Source of the DNA: Lysinibacillus sp. FJAT-14745
GTDB taxonomy: Bacteria; Bacillota; Bacilli; Bacillales_A; Planococcaceae
Assembly: GCF_001275675.1 (NCBI RefSeq)
Contig: NZ_LITM01000006.1
Coordinates: 432,697 to 496,696, forward strand
Reading direction: 5' to 3'
DNA: 64,000 bases
Made by a program: the position numbers and the translations under genes. The notes beneath the pieces are model-generated. The model had not been told where the DNA came from, searched no databases, and saw nothing but the letters and a program-made list of their open reading frames with translations. How positions within the stretch are numbered: the first letter of the stretch is position 1; the number at the start of each line of letters is the position of its first letter. This document shows positions 17,201-24,576 of this stretch, one piece after another.

Positions 17201-18889
17201 ATGACACATAATCATGAAGAAAAAGAGATATTGTATCCAGATGGTATATTAATGTATCGTGGCGGTGTGAAGAAAAATGACTTTGGTCATGACATTTATG
17301 ATGGAAAGGGGACGCTATTTGATCAAGAAGGTGAGCTGTTATTCGAGGGAGAATTCGTCAAACATATGAAGCAAGGTAACGGCATCACGTATTTAAAAGG
17401 ACAAATGATTTATCAGGGCGAATTTATTCAAAATAAAAAACAAGGTAATGGTATTTTATATAAGGATGGTCAGGCATATTACGAGGGACATTTTCGTAAT
17501 GATTTAATGGAAGGTTATGGGATTTTATATTATAAGGAAGATGTTATGGCCCCATTTAAAGAGCTTCGAGCACAGTATCCGGATTTAAATCAGCCGCAAT
17601 ATGAGGGTGATTTTGTTCATGGCATGAAGAAAGGTAAGGGAAAACAATATTATCCAAGTGGTTTTTTGCAATATGAAGGTGATTTTATATGGAATCATAT
17701 GCAAGGTGCAGGAAAGCTTTACTATGCACCAGAATCGCCAAGTGCTGAGGAGCTAGCAAATGGTGTGACATCCCTTCAGTATGAAGGTTATTTCTTTGAG
17801 GATATGAAACATGGAAAAGGGAAGAACTATTCCAGACAAGGTGTGCTTGAATCGGAGGGGCAATTTAAAGAGGACGCTATGACAGGACATGGTACTCTTT
17901 ATTATGCTAATGGACAGGCTTCCTATATCGGAGATCTTGTAAATGGGGAAAAGCACGGTCGAGGAGATTATTTTAATGAAGAAGGGAAAATTATTTATAG
18001 CGGTGAATTTATTAACGGTGAACGTTTAAGAATCACACCAGAAATAGAGCGAGAGATTGAAAAGTTACAGAAGCAACTTGATGGACTTGTAGGACTTCCA
18101 AATGCCAAAAAGGAATTACATAATCTAATTAATTTCATTAAAATTCAAAGCTTGCGTGTCGACCATGGTTTAACAAGCTTCCCTATAACATATCATTTAG
18201 TGTTCTCTGGAAATCCAGGTACAGGAAAAACAACAGTGGCGCGTATCATCGGCCAAATATATAAACATCTTGGTGTACTTTCAAGCGGGCATTTTGTGGA
18301 AACAGATCGAGCAGGCTTAGTAGCAGGATATCTTGGTCAGACGGCATTGAAGGTTCAAGAAGTTGTGAATAAAGCAAAGGGTGGCGTGCTTTTTATAGAT
18401 GAAGCCTATTCACTCATCAATGATAAACAGGACGCTTTTGGTAAAGAAGCGATTGATAGCCTATTAAAGTCGATGGAGGATTTACGCGATGATTTAGTTG
18501 TGATCGTTGCTGGTTATACAGAGCTTATGGATGAATTTCTGCTAGCCAATCCAGGTTTTAAATCTCGCTTCAATCATTTTGTGCAGTTTGATAATTTTAG
18601 CACAGATGAGCTTTATGATATTTTTGCCATGCTTTGTAAAAATAATGATTACCAGTACGGTGACGTATTTGCACATCATATGAAGGAGCAATTGCATCAA
18701 ATTCCAGTCGAATCAATTGCAAACTTTTCGAACGGTCGTTATATCCGAAACTTATTTGAAAAGCTCGTGACCATTCAGTCAAACCGTCTAATTCAACAGA
18801 AAGACATTACGAGAGAACAATTAATGGAGTTTACAGAGAAAGATATTTTATTAGGCATTGCAGAACGTCTATTTGATAATACATTTTAA
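17201..18889 (+). CDS. MORN-repeat / AAA+ (CbxX-SpoVK type) fusion ATPase
   Basis: The 562-residue protein has two parts. Residues about 27-275 are around nine MORN repeats of the form YEGDFVHGMKKGKGKQYY. Residues about 290-555 form a CbxX/CfxQ/SpoVK-type AAA+ module with Walker A GNPGTGKTT (337-345), Walker B VLFIDEAYSL (about 396-405), a sensor-1 region (VIVAGY) and an arginine-finger region (NPGFKSRFN). MORN repeats bind lipids or proteins, and this ATPase class remodels protein partners (Rubisco activases, EccA of type VII secretion). The ribosome site is weak. A remnant of its C-terminus recurs at 20824-20890. Confidence 0.92.
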   Translation: MTHNHEEKEILYPDGILMYRGGVKKNDFGHDIYDGKGTLFDQEGELLFEGEFVKHMKQGNGITYLKGQMIYQGEFIQNKKQGNGILYKDGQAYYEGHFRNDLMEGYGILYYKEDVMAPFKELRAQYPDLNQPQYEGDFVHGMKKGKGKQYYPSGFLQYEGDFIWNHMQGAGKLYYAPESPSAEELANGVTSLQYEGYFFEDMKHGKGKNYSRQGVLESEGQFKEDAMTGHGTLYYANGQASYIGDLVNGEKHGRGDYFNEEGKIIYSGEFINGERLRITPEIEREIEKLQKQLDGLVGLPNAKKELHNLINFIKIQSLRVDHGLTSFPITYHLVFSGNPGTGKTTVARIIGQIYKHLGVLSSGHFVETDRAGLVAGYLGQTALKVQEVVNKAKGGVLFIDEAYSLINDKQDAFGKEAIDSLLKSMEDLRDDLVVIVAGYTELMDEFLLANPGFKSRFNHFVQFDNFSTDELYDIFAMLCKNNDYQYGDVFAHHMKEQLHQIPVESIANFSNGRYIRNLFEKLVTIQSNRLIQQKDITREQLMEFTEKDILLGIAERLFDNTF

Positions 18890-18962
18890 TAGTTAGCTTT
18901 TTACAAATAAAGCTCATGTGCCGTGCAATGAGTTCAAAGAAATGAGAAAAAGGGGAAGAAAG

Positions 18963-19067
18963 ATGAAAAAACTTTTAGTTATTATATTTGTATGTGCCTG
19001 TATTTTGCCGAGAGTGATAACTATTAATATTAACAACAATATTAAAGTTCATAAAGACAATGAATAA
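18963..19067 (+). CDS. 34-residue secreted or membrane peptide
   Basis: ATG 18963 has a strong AGGGGAAG site. The product is MKKLLVIIFVCACILP followed by a short Asn-rich tail that ends KVHKDNE. The start looks like a signal peptide or single membrane helix, and the tail is hydrophilic. It follows the ATPase gene by 73 bases, and a terminator comes next, so it may be the last gene of that transcript. Its size fits a signalling peptide or small toxin, but there is no direct evidence for either. Confidence 0.5.
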   Translation: MKKLLVIIFVCACILPRVITININNNIKVHKDNE

Positions 19068-19353
19068 ACGGTCTGAAAGCTCGATTCTTTACAGCATTAT
19101 GTTTTATATAGACTATAATTACAAGCAGTTGTTAACGTTTTCTACGTTAGCTTACTGCTCTTTTTTGGGTTAATAGGGTGTGATTTTATAGTTCTTATAG
19201 TTTTTAATGAAACGGAGGAAGTGGAACAGCCAAGGGCAAAAGATATATTCTTCTAAATCGGGAAGGAGAACCAATTAAATTTTGAAACAAAAGAAGCAAA
19301 AAAAGTTAACAATAAAGAGGCATATCAGCAAAATACTGATAGACCTCTGAATT
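19068..19353. other. intergenic stretch with terminator
   Basis: At 19124-19168, AGCAG, TTAACGT and their complements pair around TTTCT, ending CTGCTCTTTTTT, an intrinsic terminator for the plus-strand ATPase/peptide unit. Apart from that, no gene is visible. Confidence 0.65.
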
Positions 19354-19761
19354 TTATGGTTTCATCATACCAGCTAAAATATCAAATAATGCTTTTGATA
19401 TTTCAAAGTGTCCGAATCGTAGTCTTGAGCGGTATTCCTGCCATAAGGGTTCTTTTGAAATTAATGATAACGGAACGGGTACTGTATGTTCGAGGTAGCT
19501 CACATTTTTCCTGTAGGGCATGAATCCAGGATATAATTCTACTTGATAAGTAACTCCACTTAATACTTTTCCAATTGCCGTAAATTTTTGACAAGGGACT
19601 TTTGTTTCTAGAGTTTCTTTAGGACTATAGTAAATAATCCAATCTCCTTCTTTCATTCTATTTAAAGGAGCATTTTTACCATGACATAATTGACAAAAGC
19701 CTCCTTTAATCCCATATTTCACATGATTTTCTGATGCTACACCAATCCAATATTTAATCAT
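19354..19761 (-). CDS. EVE-domain protein
   Basis: 135 residues starting at the Met of MIKYWIGVASENHVKYG, which overlaps the end of the marR gene by 8 bases. The pattern GGFCQLCHGKNAPLNRMKEGDWIIYYSPKE and FTAIGKV is that of EVE (PUA-like) domains, which bind modified bases in DNA or RNA and are often linked to modification or defence. This is the third gene of an SRPBCC-MarR-EVE operon with overlapping stops and starts. Longer frames upstream lie inside marR and are not used. Confidence 0.82.
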   Translation of the reverse strand: MIKYWIGVASENHVKYGIKGGFCQLCHGKNAPLNRMKEGDWIIYYSPKETLETKVPCQKFTAIGKVLSGVTYQVELYPGFMPYRKNVSYLEHTVPVPLSLISKEPLWQEYRSRLRFGHFEISKALFDILAGMMKP

Positions 19762-20236
19762 AATTTTTTTCTCCAGCAGAACTAAAATCAAAGTTTGATA
19801 ATGTAAGTAATTTTTCTCTAAAGAAAGCTTCCTCACTATTTAGAGAGGAAAAAAAGATATTGTCAGTTTTTTCAACTAATGGAATAGCAATTTCTAATTT
19901 ATTTTGCCCTTGTTTAGTAAGGGAAATTGTATTTGCTCTAGGATCTTTTTTAGAGATATTTCTTACTACCAACTCGCTGTTTTCTAATTTTTTTATAATA
20001 CTTGAAACAGTCATAACATCCATATCAGCAGCTTTGGCAATTAAAGCCTGGTTAATATCTTCATTCTTCTGTGCTAGATATGCTAAAGTTGTTAATACAA
20101 CGAATTGAGGATGAGTAAGAGCAACCTCTTTCAATTGTTTTTTTATTTCCCTATGCCAAATATTGTATGATCTAATGAATAGAAAACCAATAGATGCTGA
20201 AGAATCGTCTTTGAATTTTGAAGGGAATTTGGTCAT
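19754..20236 (-). CDS. MarR family transcriptional regulator
   Basis: A 160-residue winged-helix regulator: a dimerisation helix with FIRSYNIWHREIKKQL, a recognition part ALIAKAADMDVMTVSSIIKKLE and a wing with KKDPRANTISLTKQGQ. MarR dimers bind palindromes and release them on binding small phenolic or oxidising ligands. It overlaps the upstream SRPBCC gene by 4 bases (ATGA) and the EVE gene by 8. Palindromes over the operon promoter suggest that it controls itself. Confidence 0.88.
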   Translation of the reverse strand: MTKFPSKFKDDSSASIGFLFIRSYNIWHREIKKQLKEVALTHPQFVVLTTLAYLAQKNEDINQALIAKAADMDVMTVSSIIKKLENSELVVRNISKKDPRANTISLTKQGQNKLEIAIPLVEKTDNIFFSSLNSEEAFFREKLLTLSNFDFSSAGEKNYD

Positions 20237-20646
20237 TTTTCAACCAATTCCTTTATTGAAAGTATACTCATAGGTACGTCCCTAAACACCTGGTTTAAGA
20301 AGTTAATATTTCCTTCTGTAGTTTTAGCATTTTTCAATTCAACTGTATGTTTAATAATACTTTGATCAACACCTTCGATAATTTTATGATCAAAATAGAT
20401 GTCTCCTAATCCTGGGATTGAAGTTTTATCACAAAAACATTTATTTTCTTCAACACTTACCAACTCAAATACAATTGGTGGCTGGCCATCAAGCTCCATT
20501 GTTCCAGTGCTTCCCTTTACAAATTCACCATTTAGTGAAATATCTTTTAAGTCTGATTCCCACTTAAACCATTCATTCACATTTGCATACAATGGCCAAA
20601 TCTTGTCTGGTGTAGTATTAACGCCTAGTTCAAAACTAAATTTCAT
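20233..20646 (-). CDS. SRPBCC (START-like) family protein
   Basis: 137 residues starting at Met of MKFSFELGVNTTPDKIWPLY with AGAAGGGA upstream; the longer frame beginning at 20772 lacks a ribosome site and crosses the promoter. The fold is indicated by WPLYANVNEWFKWESDLKDI, GSTGTMELDGQPPIVFELVSVEENK and the C-terminal helix. SRPBCC proteins hold hydrophobic ligands in a deep pocket. As the first gene of the MarR operon it may act on, or bind, the compound MarR senses. Confidence 0.82.
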   Translation of the reverse strand: MKFSFELGVNTTPDKIWPLYANVNEWFKWESDLKDISLNGEFVKGSTGTMELDGQPPIVFELVSVEENKCFCDKTSIPGLGDIYFDHKIIEGVDQSIIKHTVELKNAKTTEGNINFLNQVFRDVPMSILSIKELVEK

Positions 20647-20670
20647 AAACGAATCCCTTCTTTCTATCAT

Positions 20671-20709
20671 AAGTATACTTATTGTAAGTCTACTTACGAT
20701 AAAAATCAA
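20671..20709 (-). promoter_or_regulatory. promoter and MarR-type operator of the SRPBCC-MarR-EVE operon
   Basis: Read on the minus strand, TTGATT (20704-20709) and TACAAT (20681-20686) are 17 bases apart. The palindrome GTAAGTAGACTTAC (20684-20697) overlaps the -10, and a second palindrome AAGTATACTT (20671-20680) follows it. Binding there would block transcription. Confidence 0.7.
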
Positions 20710-20823
20710 CAATAATTTCTTCATATAGAAAACATCGTTATATGGGATTTTTTTATATCCAGCTTGGATCATGTTTAATTAAGTTGAGGAAGCTAAAAAG
20801 TATTGAGAAATCACTTATTCTTT

Positions 20824-20890
20824 CTGAAAATTATTTGAAAAACTCGTGACAATTCAATCCAACCGTCTAATGCAACAGAAAGGTATTTTT
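20824..20890 (+). pseudogene. fragment of the MORN-AAA+ gene 3' region
   Basis: About 60 bases here closely match 18749-18806 of the ATPase gene and encode LFEKLVTIQSNRLMQQK, then a stop. It is an isolated scrap, left by a duplication of the ATPase locus or by an old related copy that was deleted. Confidence 0.75.
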
Positions 20891-21116
20891 TAAAAAGTTG
20901 TCATTGAGGTCAAGGGATTAATAAAACTTGGCCTCAGCTGTAGTTTAAATATGTTCAATAGAACAAGGTATTTTCACTCTTAGTCACCATTGTCCGCTAA
21001 TATCAACAGTTCCTCGTTACTGTCAATAAGTGATCTTTTCGATATAACATTAAAATTCCTAAAAATAACAGATTGAATAATTGACAAAAAATGAAAGTAG
21101 TAGTAATCTAACACAA

Positions 21117-21137
21117 AAACATACGCTACCGTATTTA
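21117..21137. promoter_or_regulatory. TetR operator, site 1
   Basis: The half sites ATACG and CGTAT flank CTAC (21121-21134), just upstream of the tetR ribosome site. The sequence is shared with site 2 at 21881-21900, in front of the DUF3995 gene. Confidence 0.7.
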
Positions 21138-21151
21138 AGTGGAGAGATGAC

Positions 21152-21670
21152 ATGCAATTAACGAGGGAAGATTGGGTAAAAGCAGGATTACAACAATTAG
21201 CTGATGAAGGAATACATAAAGTTCGTATCGAAGCACTTGCTCGACTACTAAAAATAAGTAAAGGGAGCTTTTATCACTATTTCCGTGACCATCAAGAGCT
21301 GTTAGATTCTATGCTCGACTATTGGGAAATACATGCAACAAAGCTGATTGTCCAAAGTATGGAGCAACAGGATGCTTCATTAGAACAGCTATTACAGATT
21401 AGTTTTAATCGAGATAAAAAGATAGAGATTGGTATTTATACTTGGGCTAAATACGACTCTGCTGTTGCAGCACGTTTAGTGGATATTGAAGAACAAAGAA
21501 TTTCTTGTGTTGCGAAATTGTATCAAAGAAAGGGCATAGACAATGCTGAATCAATTGATAGAGCGAGACTTGCCTATTTAACGTATGTAGGATGGATGAC
21601 AAGGTTTGAAGAAAATCCAAATTTTAATATTGATAAAATGGTCGAGCTTTTAACTTCTTTTAGCGGTTAA
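21152..21670 (+). CDS. TetR family transcriptional regulator
   Basis: 172 residues with the TetR N-terminal helix-turn-helix (EGIHKVRIEALARLLKISKGSFYHYFRDHQELLDSML, about 19-54) and a ligand-binding helical domain. The C-terminal part (YLTYVGWMTRFEENPN) resembles regulators of small membrane proteins in bacilli. It starts at ATG 21152 after GTGGAGAG. Matching palindromes lie before this gene and before the DUF3995 gene downstream, so it probably represses itself and that gene. Confidence 0.9.
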   Translation: MQLTREDWVKAGLQQLADEGIHKVRIEALARLLKISKGSFYHYFRDHQELLDSMLDYWEIHATKLIVQSMEQQDASLEQLLQISFNRDKKIEIGIYTWAKYDSAVAARLVDIEEQRISCVAKLYQRKGIDNAESIDRARLAYLTYVGWMTRFEENPNFNIDKMVELLTSFSG

Positions 21671-21818
21671 ACAGCCGCTATGTTAGTACTACGCTTTCTC
21701 ACAAAAAACATCCGCTGAAATGGAAGAACTCAGGCTATGAACTTCACCCCTTGTGAAAATCGCCTGATGTGCAAGCACAAAGCCGAATCCGGACGCAGTT
21801 ATGCCGAGGCATAATTGA
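21671..21818. repeat. repeat family B, divergent copy
   Basis: It starts at the tetR stop codon and ends with the common third module: AAGCACAAAGCCGAATCCGG, then GTTATGCC/GGCATAAT. The middle differs from the other copies. Confidence 0.65.
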
Positions 21819-21880
21819 CTACACGATTATAAATGTCCCTAATATGGTTATAGAACCTACAGGGACAAAATTATTACCAT

Positions 21881-21900
21881 AACATACGGTAGTGTATGTT
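21881..21900. promoter_or_regulatory. TetR operator, site 2
   Basis: AACATACGGTAGTGTATGTT has 7-bp perfect arms (AACATAC/GTATGTT) around six bases. It lies 28 bases before the DUF3995 gene and shares its core with site 1. Confidence 0.78.
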
Positions 21901-21928
21901 TTAGGATTACGACATTGGAGGTAACTAT

Positions 21929-22351
21929 ATGAAATCAATTTTACCATTATTAGCTGTAGGGTTACTGTGGTTTATCAGTTTTTTGCATACGTATTGGGCT
22001 TTTGGCGGTCGATGGGGTTCTACGGCTGTGATTCCTGTAAGAGAAGGAGAGCATAAACCTGCATTTACTCCGAGAATATGGGGAACATTATTCGTAGCCA
22101 TTCTTATTCTATTTGCTAGTATCATTATTGTTGTTCAAGGTGATTATTTGCAGAGCTTCCAAGCAAATAGTTTATCAAAAATCGGAAGTATTGTTTGTGC
22201 TTTAGTTTTTATTGTTCGGGCGATTGGTGATTTTAATTATGTTGGATTTTTTAAAAAAATAAAACATTCACAGTTTGCTAAATACGATACTTGGATCTAC
22301 AGTCCATTATGTTTGTTCTTTGGATTTGTCTATATCTCACTATTGTTTTAA
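21929..22351 (+). CDS. DUF3995 membrane protein
   Basis: 140 residues with four membrane helices (about 4-24, 50-70, 84-100, 120-139). The loop HTYWAFGGRWGSTAVIPVREG after the first helix and the late YDTWIYSPLCLFFGF are the family's conserved parts. The function is unknown. Start at ATG with TTGGAGGT. A TetR-type palindrome sits in its promoter region, matching one before tetR, so it is the likely target of that regulator. Confidence 0.88.
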   Translation: MKSILPLLAVGLLWFISFLHTYWAFGGRWGSTAVIPVREGEHKPAFTPRIWGTLFVAILILFASIIIVVQGDYLQSFQANSLSKIGSIVCALVFIVRAIGDFNYVGFFKKIKHSQFAKYDTWIYSPLCLFFGFVYISLLF

Positions 22352-22391
22352 AATGAGTGACAACTAAGGAGAATTTATAGGAGGAAACATA

Positions 22392-23000
22392 ATGAATCAA
22401 ACAATATACTTACTTCGTCATGGTGAAACTGAATTTAATACACAAGGACGATACCAAGGAGAGCTCGATTCTCCATTAACAGAAATGGGTGTACATCAAG
22501 TACAACAAAATGCACAAATGCTGAAAAGTTTAATTGGAAATCCTAATGAATGGAAAATTTTTTCGAGCCCATTAGGAAGAGCCATGCAGAGCACTGAAAT
22601 AATTTGTGAAACAATTGGATATGATTTGAAGAATGTTGAAAAAGATAATCGTTTAACCGAGGTTGCAGTGGGACAGTGGGCTGGGCTAACAACGAAAGAA
22701 ATTGAAAGTTCTTGGCCCAATCTTCTTCATAACACAGACGTCTATAACTGGTATTTTAATGCGCCTAATGGAGAAGCTTATGACTCCGTAGTGAACAGAC
22801 TAAATGCTTGGCTAGAAGACATTCAACATATACCGAAAGTGATTGTTGTTTCACATGGTTTAACGGGTCGTATTTTACGAGGAGTATATGCGGATCTAAA
22901 AAAGGAAGATGCACTAAAGCTTGAAGTATCTCAGGATGTATTTTTTAAATTAGCGAATAAAACCATAACGAGAATTTGCTCAGATTTCGATGATTTTTAA
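22392..23000 (+). CDS. histidine phosphatase family protein (phosphoglycerate-mutase fold)
   Basis: A 202-residue enzyme with the catalytic LLRHGETEFN motif near the N-terminus (H10), FSSPLGRAMQST around residue 60, EVAVGQWAGLT, and the second His in VVSHGLTGRILRG. These enzymes hydrolyse phosphate esters through a phosphohistidine, and PhoE/CobC-like members act on varied small substrates. Start at ATG after TAGGAGGAA, 40 bases downstream of the DUF3995 gene, so the two may be cotranscribed. A family B repeat begins at its stop codon. Confidence 0.9.
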   Translation: MNQTIYLLRHGETEFNTQGRYQGELDSPLTEMGVHQVQQNAQMLKSLIGNPNEWKIFSSPLGRAMQSTEIICETIGYDLKNVEKDNRLTEVAVGQWAGLTTKEIESSWPNLLHNTDVYNWYFNAPNGEAYDSVVNRLNAWLEDIQHIPKVIVVSHGLTGRILRGVYADLKKEDALKLEVSQDVFFKLANKTITRICSDFDDF

Positions 23001-23190
23001 CTTATTTCAGCGGCAAACACCCGCTGAAATAAGTTAAGCCTCCGGCGGATGTCACGGAAATCGGAAAGGAGTTCACATAGGATGTTAGCCTAAAATCATC
23101 GCATCCATGCGATAACGGCTAACTGACCTGCATCCTGCAGGCCTAAGCACAAAGCCGATTCCGGACACAATTATGCCGAGGCATAATTGA
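22999..23190. repeat. repeat family B, second copy
   Basis: It begins in the stop codon of the phosphatase with AACTTATTTCAGCGG, pairing with CCGCTGAAATAAGTT (15-bp arms). Next come the CCTCCGGCGGATGTCAC module, an extra segment with nested hairpins (GTTAGCC/GGCTAAC, ATCGCAT/ATGCGAT, CCTGCA/TGCAGG), and the common CACAAAGCCGATTCCGG end with CAATTATGCC/GGCATAATTG. Confidence 0.8.
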
Positions 23191-23277
23191 TTGTCAAGCT
23201 TTAAGAATTTCTTCATAAATTTCCTACAGGAATATTCATAAATGCCTCCTATTATAATGTGTGGGGGGCGTTTTTTT

Positions 23278-24117
23278 ATGAAAAAATTTGTCATATTTTG
23301 TTTTATATGTGCGGCTGCATTCTTTTTTTTATATACAAATGACACAACAACAGAACCAACAAAAATAGAGCTACCTTCATTACATAGTCAAAATGCATTG
23401 TTGCTGAATGAAAAAGGAGATGTATTATACGAAAAAGATGCAGATGACATTATTTATCCTGCTTCATTAACGAAAATTATGACAGCGATTGTTGCCATTG
23501 AAATGACTACTGATCTGCAGAAGCAAACAATTGTAAAACCACAAATGATTTCTAAATTTACTGCTCAAAATGCTTCCATGGCGGGCTTTAAGGCAGGAGA
23601 TTTTGTCACGATAGAGGATTTATTATATGGCACACTGCTTGCTTCTGGGGCGGATGCTACAGGAACACTTGCGGATGCAATGGCAGGTAGTGAAGAAGCA
23701 TTTGTGACATTAATGAATAATAAAGCGCAGGAATTAGGGATGAACGATACCCATTTTGTCAATGCCAGCGGATTACATGATCCTGCTCATGTTTCCAGTG
23801 TACGTGATATAAGTAAGCTATTTCGTTATGCCATTAAAAATCCTACCTTTTATCAAATTTTGACTTCGAAAAGTTATATGACGCATGTCCCAAATGAATT
23901 AACGATAACAAGCTCACTTTTAGCGAAAATACCAGGTGAGGAAGGCGCGATATTGGGAGGGAAAACAGGCTACACACCTGAAGCTGGTCTTTGCTTAGCC
24001 TCTATTATTGAAAAAGATGGTAAACAATATATTTTCGTGACGACGAATGCGAATGGGCAAGCTTGGACACCACCATTCCATATTGAAGATGCTCTTACAG
24101 CGTACGATGCGCTATAA
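23278..24117 (+). CDS. D-alanyl-D-alanine carboxypeptidase (S11/S12-like PBP)
   Basis: 279 residues starting at ATG 23278 behind GTGGGGGG. A hydrophobic N-terminus (4-20) acts as a signal or anchor. The penicillin-binding motifs are present in order: SxxK as S63-L-T-K66, the second motif as SGAD at 123-126 (S-G-A where PBP5 has S-G-N, as in many Firmicute members), and K229-T-G. The enzyme trims the terminal D-Ala from peptidoglycan stem peptides outside the membrane. It lacks the long C-terminal amphipathic helix of DacA-type enzymes. Confidence 0.9.
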   Translation: MKKFVIFCFICAAAFFFLYTNDTTTEPTKIELPSLHSQNALLLNEKGDVLYEKDADDIIYPASLTKIMTAIVAIEMTTDLQKQTIVKPQMISKFTAQNASMAGFKAGDFVTIEDLLYGTLLASGADATGTLADAMAGSEEAFVTLMNNKAQELGMNDTHFVNASGLHDPAHVSSVRDISKLFRYAIKNPTFYQILTSKSYMTHVPNELTITSSLLAKIPGEEGAILGGKTGYTPEAGLCLASIIEKDGKQYIFVTTNANGQAWTPPFHIEDALTAYDAL

Positions 24118-24576
24118 GAGGAAAAAAATATGAAAAAATAATAACTTTTTAATCGTTTCAATCGTCTTATGAATAGGGTGAGCTGCATAGGTACCCGAAA
24201 AAAGGCGTTTTGGGAGCCTTTGACAAATGAAAGTTGGCAAAATAGCTAACACGGTATTCAGGCTTGGGATACAATCGATCATTGTCATTTAAGAAGGGAG
24301 GTATTACGTGCTAATTAAATAATTGGTTTTCAGCATCTATTGCCAACGCGACCACAGTGGAATTTTATGAAGAAAAGGTGAAAAATTTTTTAGAAAGACA
24401 TCAACCATATGCCGTTAATCCTAGCTACCAAAATGAAATCTTTATTCACAAAAACTAGTTGATTCCTACTATTTCCTGGAATAATCTATTATTCTATAAT
24501 AAGAGTCGAATCCTATACTTTTATGGAAAAAACATATGAGAAAAGACATCTATGATGAAAAGGGCGGTGTAGAACA
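24118..24576 (+). pseudogene. decayed gene of unknown family
   Basis: No intact gene lies in this 459-base interval. Its end (24340-24459) reads SIANATTVEFYEEKVKNFLE and on to FIHKN and a stop, and a preceding segment in another frame reads REVLRAN. This is probably the C-terminal relic of a frameshifted protein with a helical tail. I cannot name the family. Confidence 0.4.
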
